This document shows positions 1-6,429 of a stretch of 10,284 bases of DNA, piece after piece. Source of the DNA: an uncultured Bacilli bacterium (lineage in GTDB: Bacteria > Bacillota_I > Bacilli_A > RF39 > UBA660). The translations under genes and the position numbers were made by a program. Under the pieces are notes generated by a model. The model did not search any database, had not been told where the DNA came from, and worked only from the letters and a program-made list of their open reading frames with translations. Location: positions 1 through 10,284 of the forward strand of contig CANRAC010000028.1 of the NCBI GenBank assembly GCA_947628495.1. The letters are read 5' to 3'. Every line of letters begins with the position of its first letter. The stretch's first letter is position 1.

Positions 1-72
1 GAGAATAAGGGATTCGAACCCTTGACCCCCACGGTGCAAACGTGGTGCTCTAGCCAGCTGAGCTAATTCCCC
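1..72 (-). tRNA. tRNA-Ala (anticodon UGC), 3' end cut by window edge
   Basis: Read on the minus strand from 72 to 1, the sequence folds as a tRNA. It has a 7-base acceptor strand GGGGAAT, a D-stem GCTC/GAGC, an anticodon stem CCACG/CGTGG with loop TTTGCAC (anticodon TGC), and a T-arm AAGGG-TTCGAAT-CCCTT. The third acceptor pair is G3-U70, the classical identity element for alanyl-tRNA synthetase, which agrees with the anticodon. Only the last acceptor base, the discriminator and any encoded CCA lie outside the window. The 40 bases upstream contain TATAAT (103-98) and GATAAT (95-90) on the minus strand. Neither has a well-spaced -35, so the promoter is uncertain, and no terminator separates the tRNA from the yolD-like gene. 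Confidence 0.96.
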
Positions 73-112
73 AAAAGGAACAAATTAATATTATCAAATT
101 ATAAAGCTAAAA

Positions 113-427
113 TCAAGTATTTATTTGCAAAATTTGGGAAATATGCAATTTTACACGATTATTTAGCGTAATTATTTTCATGTTAGGATTAATTTCTGTT
201 ATTGTTCCCCTAATTTTGTATATTTGATTACTTTTAAAATAACAAATAACAATTTTGGCTTGATTATAATAACTTTCTAAAATTAATTCGTTTAATTTTT
301 CGAGTTGATCGCTAGATAGAATAGGTTTATTAACTTCATTTTTCTTTTTTAAGATAGAATTTACCACTTCCTTAGATGAAATTAAAGATTCAAAAGGTTG
401 CCACTTTATCATTCCTCGATCGTTCAC
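113..427 (-). CDS. YolD-like family protein
   Basis: This 104-residue cytoplasmic protein begins with the YolD-family signature, D3-R4-G5-M-I-K-W9 followed by P-F. The remainder fits a small beta-rich fold (G-T-I-T-E-I near residues 73-78). YolD-like proteins are typically encoded beside UvrX-type Y-family polymerases in Bacillota and their plasmids and phages. They are thought to accompany the polymerase in SOS mutagenesis, but their biochemical role is not settled. The start is GTG at 427-425. It overlaps the TGA stop of the polymerase in the four bases GTGA, which implies translational coupling. A Shine-Dalgarno GGAGG lies 9 bases upstream, inside the polymerase gene. A nearby ATG (434-432) is in another frame and is not the start. 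Expression should follow the LexA-controlled promoter at 1705-1732. Confidence 0.88.
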   Translation of the reverse strand: MNDRGMIKWQPFESLISSKEVVNSILKKKNEVNKPILSSDQLEKLNELILESYYNQAKIVICYFKSNQIYKIRGTITEINPNMKIITLNNRVKLHISQILQINT

Positions 428-1674
428 TGTTCATGACCTCCTATTTTTTGATTACGAGAAATAGCCGTAGAATCTTCTAATAAAGCAGTGGCTTTTAAAA
501 TACTGTTTTTTCCAAATTTATTTTTGATATCATCAATAGCTTTATTATAGTTTTCTTCGGTATTAATATGGTTTATAGTTTCAAAAATATTCAGTTGAAT
601 AGCTTTTTTTTCACTAAGTCTAGAAAAGCAAAGCGTAACTTTTCGAATAGGCATATTCTCGTAATATTTATCAAATAAAAGATAAAGAGTTTTTAAGATT
701 AATTTTATATCATCGGTAGGATTGTCGAGTTTAGTTACATGGTAAAATCCACCTCCCACATTTTTTGAATAGCCTATACCTAGACCAATACAACTAGTCA
801 GCTTTTTTTCTTGTCGTAATCTTTGCATTAAAACATCAGCCATTTCGGAAATAATTAAACGAATGTTATTGCCATTATAATCTTTAAATAAGACTTGACT
901 ATGACTCATTGATTTATCTTTAGCAATATGTTTATAATCTTTTATTCGACTTAAATCAATGCCATTAGCATGATTCCATAATTCTTCGCCCATAATGCCA
1001 AATTTATCTTTCAATTTGTTTTTGGGATAGTGAGCCAAATCGTAAATAGAAAAAATATTTAAAGCATTTAATCTTTTTTCCATTCGGCTTCCAATGCCCC
1101 AAACTTTAGATAAAGGACTAAGCGGCCACAGTTTTGTCGGAATATCTTCATAAGTCCATTTAGCAATGCCATTTTTGTATTTTTTAGCTTCAGTATCCAT
1201 GGCAATCTTAGCTAAAAGAAGATTAGGCCCAATACCACAAGTAGCTGTAAGACCCGTTCTTTTATAAATATCTTGTAAGATAGTTTCAGCTAATTGATAA
1301 TCAGTCATTTTATATAGTTGCAAGTAATCAGTAACATCTAAAAAAACTTCATCAATAGAGTAAATGTGCATATCATCAGCAGCTACATAATCTAAATAAA
1401 TACTAACTACTTCTTTACTTTTTTTTAAATACAAACTCATCCGAGGAGGGACAATAGTATATTTAATGCTTTTAGGAATTTCATATAAACGTCCGCGTGA
1501 TTTTAAACCTTTACTTTTAAGATAAGGAGTAATAGCTAAAGTAATTGCCCCGTTTCCTTGTTTAGTACTTGCTACTACTAGAGGGAAAGAAAAAGGATCT
1601 AAATGTCTTTCCACACATTCACACGAAGCAAAAAAACTTTTAAGATCAATACATAAAATATTTCTTTCTTCCAT
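424..1674 (-). CDS. Y-family translesion DNA polymerase, UvrX/YqjW type
   Basis: This is a 416-residue error-prone polymerase that should copy past DNA lesions during the SOS response. The palm carries the first metal ligand D10 in I-D-L-K-S-F-F-A-S-C-E, with F15 at the steric-gate position that excludes ribonucleotides. It also carries the catalytic pair D108-E109 in Y-S-I-D-E-V. A helix-hairpin-helix W-G-I-G lies at 192-195, followed by the little-finger domain. Near the C-terminus, Q-L-N-I-F at 360-364 fits the beta-clamp-binding consensus QLxLF. Length is normal for the UvrX/YqjW group, and no key residue is missing. K12 replaces the second Asp seen in DinB, as in UvrX-type enzymes. The ATG start at 1674 has GGAGT six bases upstream. 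It is the first gene of an operon with the overlapping yolD-like gene and sits behind a LexA box, so it is likely damage-inducible. DinB is the alternative assignment, but the YolD partner and the K12 motif favour UvrX. Confidence 0.93.
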   Translation of the reverse strand: MEERNILCIDLKSFFASCECVERHLDPFSFPLVVASTKQGNGAITLAITPYLKSKGLKSRGRLYEIPKSIKYTIVPPRMSLYLKKSKEVVSIYLDYVAADDMHIYSIDEVFLDVTDYLQLYKMTDYQLAETILQDIYKRTGLTATCGIGPNLLLAKIAMDTEAKKYKNGIAKWTYEDIPTKLWPLSPLSKVWGIGSRMEKRLNALNIFSIYDLAHYPKNKLKDKFGIMGEELWNHANGIDLSRIKDYKHIAKDKSMSHSQVLFKDYNGNNIRLIISEMADVLMQRLRQEKKLTSCIGLGIGYSKNVGGGFYHVTKLDNPTDDIKLILKTLYLLFDKYYENMPIRKVTLCFSRLSEKKAIQLNIFETINHINTEENYNKAIDDIKNKFGKNSILKATALLEDSTAISRNQKIGGHEQ

Positions 1675-1684
1675 GTTATCACTC

Positions 1685-1698
1685 CAAACATTTGTTCT
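1685..1698 (-). promoter_or_regulatory. LexA (SOS) box for the polymerase-yolD operon
   Basis: The minus-strand 14-mer AGAACAAATGTTTG matches the Bacillus-type LexA consensus CGAACRNRYGTTYG at every position except the first. It lies just downstream of the -10 element at 1710-1705, over the expected transcription start and up to the Shine-Dalgarno. A bound repressor there would block initiation. The placement and the translesion polymerase behind it make LexA control the natural reading. Confidence 0.85.
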
Positions 1699-1704
1699 AA
1701 GATT

Positions 1705-1732
1705 ATTATAGTATATTTTAGGAAAAAGGCAA
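1705..1732 (-). promoter_or_regulatory. Promoter of the polymerase-yolD operon
   Basis: On the minus strand there is a -35 TTGCCT (1732-1727), a 16-base spacer and a perfect -10 TATAAT (1710-1705). This fits the housekeeping sigma factor. The start point should fall near 1699-1696, inside the LexA box, about 25 bases before the polymerase ATG. Confidence 0.75.
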
Positions 1733-1754
1733 CTGGAAAAATTTACAATTTTCC

Positions 1755-1782
1755 TTGCTATTTTAATAATATTTAGTATAAT
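1755..1782 (+). promoter_or_regulatory. Promoter of the sigma factor gene
   Basis: TTGCTA (1755-1760), a 16-base spacer and TATAAT (1777-1782) form a good housekeeping-type promoter 40 bases before the sigma ATG. It is back to back with the SOS promoter, with 22 bases between the two -35 boxes. A short inverted repeat, GGAAAA (1735-1740) with TTTTCC (1749-1754), lies between them and could be an operator, but nothing proves this. Confidence 0.7.
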
Positions 1783-1822
1783 AAATTTTACAATGAATTT
1801 CTATTGAGGAGAATGATAACTG

Positions 1823-2473
1823 ATGAATTACAACAATTTATATCCTGAAACTTTACCAGAACCACTGAGTGATAGTCAATTAAAAGATTATTTTTTAAAA
1901 TATAAAAATGGCGATTTAAAAGCCAGAAACGAAATTATAAAACATAATCTGCGTTTTGTTATTCATATAGTCGAAAAACACTTTAAAAATACTGATTTTG
2001 ACCAAGAAGAGTTAGTTAGTATTGGAACTGTAGGTTTAATAAAGGCCGTTGATACATATGATGTTTTAAAAAACATAAGATTTGCTACCTACGCTGGACG
2101 TTGTATAGAAAATGAAATCCTCATGTTTTTGAAATTAAATAAAAAACATTTAAATAATATTAGTTTAGAACAACCATTAGATGATGACAATAAACGTACA
2201 TTAGCAGATATGTTGGAAGATAAACAAATTAATATAGAACTCGATTATGAGGTTAAAGATGAATTAAATTATTATCAAAAAATCCTTTCGAAAGCTTTAC
2301 CCTTATTAGATTCAAGAGAAAGGCAAATAATAAATTATTACTATTATCATAAAATGACGCAAAGACAAATAGCAGCCAAATTAAATTTATCTCAAAACTG
2401 GGTGAGTCATATAAAAAAATGTAATAAAAAAATTAAAGAAGATAATAGAAGCCAAAAATATAAATACTGCTGA
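1823..2473 (+). CDS. Sigma-70 family RNA polymerase sigma factor, SigE/SigK-like
   Basis: This 216-residue protein should direct RNA polymerase to a specific promoter set. Residues 33-105 form region 2, with A-R-N-E-I-I-K-H-N-L-R, then E-L-V-S-I-G-T-V-G-L-I-K-A, then F-A-T-Y-A-G-R-C-I-E-N-E-I-L-M. The last motif is the one shared by the sporulation sigmas E and K and their relatives. Residues 155-207 form region 4: L-D-S-R-E-R-Q-I-I followed by a helix-turn-helix at about 178-200. There is no long N-terminal extension, so this is an alternative sigma rather than the housekeeping one. There is also no pro-sequence like those of SigE or SigK. A GAGGAG ribosome site ends 11 bases before the ATG; an ATG at 1813 is out of frame. 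The next gene begins 28 bases after the TGA with no terminator between, so the two are co-transcribed. No classical anti-sigma gene is adjacent. Whether it serves sporulation or another regulon cannot be told. Confidence 0.9.
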   Translation: MNYNNLYPETLPEPLSDSQLKDYFLKYKNGDLKARNEIIKHNLRFVIHIVEKHFKNTDFDQEELVSIGTVGLIKAVDTYDVLKNIRFATYAGRCIENEILMFLKLNKKHLNNISLEQPLDDDNKRTLADMLEDKQINIELDYEVKDELNYYQKILSKALPLLDSRERQIINYYYYHKMTQRQIAAKLNLSQNWVSHIKKCNKKIKEDNRSQKYKYC

Positions 2474-2501
2474 TTTTTTAAAAGAAGAAGAGGTTAAAAA
2501 A

Positions 2502-3269
2502 ATGAGTAAAATACGTTCAATAGAGAAATTTTTCCCCAATAATACCATAGAAGAACTTTTAATAGCTAGTAATAAATTACCAGCCAAAGAAAAAGAAGTT
2601 TTTGAATTATATTATGGCTTAAATGGCAAACAAGTGCAACAGATAGAAGTTATTGCTAAACAATATGGATATGCCGCAAAATCAATACCAGTGATAATAC
2701 AACGTATTAGGAAAGAATTAAGGGAAATATTAACTAATCCCAATTTAACTGAAGAAGGTAAGAAAACAAGTGTAAGAATAAAAGGTTTAAAACAATCTTT
2801 CCCTAATAATACCATAGAAGAACTTTTAATAGCTAGCAATAAATTATCAGAAAAAGAAAAAGAAATTTTTGAGTTATATTATGGCTTAAATGGTAAACAA
2901 GAGCAAACGACAGAAACTATTGCCAAGCAATATGGATATGCTGAAAGAACAATACCAGTGATAATACACCGTATTAGGAAAGAATTAAGGGAAATATTAA
3001 CTAATCCCAATTTAATTGAAGAAGGTAAGAAAACAAGTGTAAGAATAAAAGGTTTAAAACAATTTTTCCCCAATAATACCATAGAAGAACTTTTAATAGC
3101 TAGTAATAAATTACCAGCCAAAGAAAAAGAAATTTTTGATTTATATTATGGCTTAAATGGAAAACAAGAGCAAACGACAGAAACTATTGCCAAGCAGTAT
3201 GGATATGCCGCAAGATCAATACCAAATGCGGTAATTCCACGTATTAGGAAAGAATTAAGGGAAATATTA
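2502..3269 (+). repeat. Three in-frame tandem 267-bp repeats coding for region-4-like units
   Basis: The landmark ACCATAGAAG recurs at 2544, 2811 and 3078, giving an exact period of 267 nt or 89 codons. Copies are roughly 2502-2768, 2769-3035 and 3036-3269; the last is cut short after the REIL codons. The junction segments (TTAGGAAAGAATTAAGGG onward) are almost identical at DNA level, while differences cluster around the helix-turn-helix. Copy 3 also has one extra codon in its last helix (S-I-P-N-A-V-I-P against S-I-P-V-I-I-Q). Copy 3 matches copy 1 in some stretches and copy 2 in others, a mosaic pattern expected from recombination between units. Confidence 0.95.
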
Positions 3270-6200
3270 GAAATTACTCACACTCAAAAGATTAGTTATG
3301 AAGATATTCAAAAAGCTATCCAAGAAATAGAAAAACAAATCTATAATAATACCTTTGATGAAAACAACTTGTCCTATAAAATAGGTGATGAAACAATTTA
3401 TGTTGATATTATTGATACTAAATGTTCTTTAGCTTCCAAATCTAATAAAACAGGTTTATTAGATAGAATCCATGCGCAAGAGAAAAAATGTTTAGTTTAT
3501 AAGATATATTTAAGTCAATCAAATGATAATATTAAAGATAAATATATTATTAAAGATAAGAAAACTAATAAATGTTATAAATATGTTTATATGTATGAAG
3601 ATGGCGATTATGATTTAACTGGCGTTTTAAATGAATTAGTCTGTTTTAAAATGGAAAATATTAAAGTTGAAACACTCCCATCTTTAAAAAATAACTATGA
3701 TGCTCAAAAGACACAAGAATATATAAAGCAAAAAAAACTAAGTGATCAAAATGCTGAAGAAAAACAATATCAAACAAATTTAGCAGAAGCAATTGATTTA
3801 ATTAGAAATCATAATTGTGATATGGCTATCGAAAAATTAGAGGCTAGCTTAAAGTCCACTAATTCTACTACTTTAAATTTAATTAATCGTCATTTAGGTA
3901 CAGCATATTTGAAAATAGGAAAAGGACTGCTAGCTTTAAAATATTACCAAGAAAGTCTAAAATATAATGCCAAAGACTATTATTCTTATCTAGGCATAGG
4001 TCAGTCTCTGCTAGCTATGGGTAATTGTGATGATGCATTAACTTACTTTCAAAAATGTGAGGATTTGCAAACTTCGCATTTGGCTCATTACTTTGCAATT
4101 GTTGAATGTTATAAACAAAAACAAGAATATTCTAAAGCTCTTGAACAATTAAATAAATTATTAAAAAAATATGATGATAATTATCGCGCATATTACGAGA
4201 AAGCTCAGATTTTAATGGAAATAGGCAAATATGAAGAATCAGAGGTGACAGCAAAGCAAGCATTAAAATATAGTAATCATGATAATAATTATAGTTTGGT
4301 TCTTTTGGGAAAAATTTATTATTTAACTGGTCACCAAGAGCAAGCTTTCCAAATTTTTAATGATATAGCTGCTAAAAATTTACAATTTGAGTTATATGAA
4401 ATAGGTGGTTTCTTTCATCAATTAGGATTTAAAGACTTAGCTTATAAATATTATTTAAAAAATAACAATTTTTATTGTAGAAGCAAAATGAGTAAGGCCG
4501 AAGTAGAAACTCATATTAAGCAGCATACCGTCTATAATAATGAAAAAATGCATTCGTTATTTAATTGCCCTATAAATTTAGCAACCTTAGAAGAATTAAT
4601 AAAGGATAGCGATAAAACAGAAATTAAAAATGGACTGGATGTTTATCAATTTAAATGTCCCAATATTGGGACATTATATGTTGATGAAAATGATAAAAGA
4701 ACTGTAAATTATTTAACTATAGTAACTTTACCGTTTACGAAAAAAATAATAACGGCTTATCCTGATTATAAACTATTAACTAATCAAGAACTTCAGGAAA
4801 TAAGTGTTGATCAGATAAATAAAATATATGAACGTAGCCTTGAACCAAAAATAGAATATCCTTCTAAATTATGGGAAATAGAAGAAAAAATAGCCCATGA
4901 TGTTGATTATGCTGTTAAATTGTTTAATCAACGTGATTTTAAAGCCGCAGAAAACATATTGCAAAAATGTTTAATATCGCAAAGTGCTAAAACCTTTGGA
5001 AAAGTAAGTTATTATTTGGGTTTAATTTATACTAAACAAAAAAAATATTTAACGGCTATTAAATATTTTCAAGATAGTTTAAAACTGAAAAAAACGTACG
5101 GGATTTTATGTAATTTAGGTTATGCCTATATGATGGAAGAAAATTACGAAGAGGCCATTAAGTGTTTTAAAGAGTGTGATAGTTTTGATGTTTCTCGAAA
5201 TTGGCATTTAATTAACTTGGGTATTTGTTATAAAAAAGAACAAAATTTTGAGGAAGCTTTGGCTATATTTGATAAAATTATTAGTCAAAGTCCTAATAAT
5301 TGGCTAATCTATTATAATAAAGCTTTACTCTTCTATGAATTGCAAAAATATGATGATGCTCTAAATGAAATAAGTATAATACAAAAAATATGGCCTAACG
5401 AATTAGCTACTAAAACGTTATTAGGAAAAATATATTATATGACCAATAAAGAAACAGAAGCTTTTTCTCTGTTTGAAGAAATAGTTCAAAACAATCTTAA
5501 ACACAATAAACTTTATAATATAGTAGCTATTGGTAATTTCTTTCATGAGTTAGGTTTACGGGAACTAACTTATAAATATTATTTAAAAAATTCAACTTTT
5601 GAGAGCCGAATACATTTATCACCCGAAGAAGTAAATGCTCATTTTTTAAAACACTTTTCAGTACCAAAATATCCAGCTATGCATTCAGTTTTCAATACTA
5701 AAATCAGTCTAGAATTATTAAATTATTTAATTAAAGATGAAAATAAAGTGGCGATTCAAAACTATTATGATGTATACCAAATAAAATGTCCTAATATTGG
5801 TAGAGTATATATTACCAAAGATGATATTGAAAATGAAGATTACATCACAATTTTGACGGCACCATTTAGTAAAAATATCATGCTAGCTTATTCCGATCAT
5901 AAGCTTTATTCCGATGTTGCAATTCCAACCTATACTCTAGAGCAAATTGAAAAATTATCTGCCCAATTCCCAGAAACAAATTTAGCTTCCGAAAATAAAA
6001 CTCAAGAAGTGTATGAGGGAGTATTAGTAGATAATAATGAAAACATTAACTTAATAAATCAAATTTCAGCAGCTGATGAAGTAGAAATGGAATCATATCG
6101 TCAACAAATTAAAATGTTTATTAACGTTTTACCAGACCCGCAAGAACAAACCGTATTATTATTAAGTTTAGGATATATTCAAAATAAATATTTTAGTTTA

Positions 6201-6344
6201 AAAGAAATTAGTCAATTCTTTAATATGGAGCAGACAGAAGTTAATAATATCTTTAATAGTGCTTTAAAGAATGTGGAAGAGATGGCTAAGACATCTTTAA
6301 ATGGCGTAATAAGGGTCAAAAGTCTATTAAATCCGCATAGCTAA
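2502..6344 (+). CDS. Multi-domain protein: three tandem sigma region-4-like units, TPR modules, C-terminal HTH
   Basis: This is a 1280-residue protein with no signal peptide or membrane segment, so it should be cytoplasmic. Residues 1-256 hold three units at an 89-residue period. Each has L-P-A-K-E-K-E-V-F-E-L-Y-Y-G-L-N-G-K or a close variant, then I-A-K-Q-Y-G-Y and a final R-I-R-K-E-L-R-E-I-L. That layout matches sigma-70 region 4. Residues 257-415 are an alpha/beta segment I do not recognise. TPR helices fill 424-655 and about 800-1030. Each TPR block is followed by a related cap (656-757 and 1031-1135) with M-H-S-x-F-N, K-C-P-N-I-G and a final A-Y-x-D-x-K-L. Residues 1198-1265 hold a fourth region-4-like HTH (L-P-D-P-Q-E-Q, then L-K-E-I-S-Q-F-F). 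Start ATG 2502 has GAGG eight bases upstream. Being co-transcribed with a sigma factor, it may regulate that sigma or bind promoters itself; this is inference. The TPRs imply peptide or protein binding. The gene structure is sure, the function is not. Confidence 0.9.
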   Translation: MSKIRSIEKFFPNNTIEELLIASNKLPAKEKEVFELYYGLNGKQVQQIEVIAKQYGYAAKSIPVIIQRIRKELREILTNPNLTEEGKKTSVRIKGLKQSFPNNTIEELLIASNKLSEKEKEIFELYYGLNGKQEQTTETIAKQYGYAERTIPVIIHRIRKELREILTNPNLIEEGKKTSVRIKGLKQFFPNNTIEELLIASNKLPAKEKEIFDLYYGLNGKQEQTTETIAKQYGYAARSIPNAVIPRIRKELREILEITHTQKISYEDIQKAIQEIEKQIYNNTFDENNLSYKIGDETIYVDIIDTKCSLASKSNKTGLLDRIHAQEKKCLVYKIYLSQSNDNIKDKYIIKDKKTNKCYKYVYMYEDGDYDLTGVLNELVCFKMENIKVETLPSLKNNYDAQKTQEYIKQKKLSDQNAEEKQYQTNLAEAIDLIRNHNCDMAIEKLEASLKSTNSTTLNLINRHLGTAYLKIGKGLLALKYYQESLKYNAKDYYSYLGIGQSLLAMGNCDDALTYFQKCEDLQTSHLAHYFAIVECYKQKQEYSKALEQLNKLLKKYDDNYRAYYEKAQILMEIGKYEESEVTAKQALKYSNHDNNYSLVLLGKIYYLTGHQEQAFQIFNDIAAKNLQFELYEIGGFFHQLGFKDLAYKYYLKNNNFYCRSKMSKAEVETHIKQHTVYNNEKMHSLFNCPINLATLEELIKDSDKTEIKNGLDVYQFKCPNIGTLYVDENDKRTVNYLTIVTLPFTKKIITAYPDYKLLTNQELQEISVDQINKIYERSLEPKIEYPSKLWEIEEKIAHDVDYAVKLFNQRDFKAAENILQKCLISQSAKTFGKVSYYLGLIYTKQKKYLTAIKYFQDSLKLKKTYGILCNLGYAYMMEENYEEAIKCFKECDSFDVSRNWHLINLGICYKKEQNFEEALAIFDKIISQSPNNWLIYYNKALLFYELQKYDDALNEISIIQKIWPNELATKTLLGKIYYMTNKETEAFSLFEEIVQNNLKHNKLYNIVAIGNFFHELGLRELTYKYYLKNSTFESRIHLSPEEVNAHFLKHFSVPKYPAMHSVFNTKISLELLNYLIKDENKVAIQNYYDVYQIKCPNIGRVYITKDDIENEDYITILTAPFSKNIMLAYSDHKLYSDVAIPTYTLEQIEKLSAQFPETNLASENKTQEVYEGVLVDNNENINLINQISAADEVEMESYRQQIKMFINVLPDPQEQTVLLLSLGYIQNKYFSLKEISQFFNMEQTEVNNIFNSALKNVEEMAKTSLNGVIRVKSLLNPHS
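3771..5906 (+). repeat. Diverged internal duplication of a TPR-plus-cap module (protein level)
   Basis: Two halves of the large protein align at a spacing of 376 residues around F-F-H-[QE]-L-G (637-642 and 1013-1018). Module A spans about residues 424-757 (nt 3771-4772) and module B about 800-1135 (nt 4899-5906). Shared landmarks are L-L-G-K-I-Y-Y, F-F-H-x-L-G, Y-K-Y-Y-L-K-N, M-H-S-x-F-N, K-C-P-N-I-G and P-F-[TS]-K-x-I. DNA identity is visibly low, so this duplication is older than the 267-bp repeats. Confidence 0.85.
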
Positions 6345-6367
6345 GCTTATTGTAAATTAGTGTCAAC

Positions 6368-6403
6368 AAGTATAAGTATAACGCAATACTTATACTTTTT
6401 TTT
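6368..6403 (+). terminator. Intrinsic terminator of the sigma-TPR operon
   Basis: A perfect 12-base inverted repeat, AAGTATAAGTAT (6368-6379) and ATACTTATACTT (6386-6397), encloses a six-base loop and runs into eight T residues (6396-6403). It lies 23 bases after the stop of the large gene. It should isolate the sigma operon from the dehydrogenase, which starts 26 bases further on. Confidence 0.9.
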
Positions 6404-6429
6404 GATAAGATTAAGGTGGAGGAAAAATT

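Noticed and set aside
2387..3121. Minus-strand open frames of 66-80 codons opposite the 267-bp repeats
   Set aside because: They recur with the repeat (similar products from each copy), lack ribosome sites and lie antisense to a clearly coding frame. They are shadows of the repeat.
2502..3269. CRISPR-like or satellite array
   Set aside because: Units are 267 bp, contiguous, in frame and encode a folded domain. There are no spacers and no cas genes.
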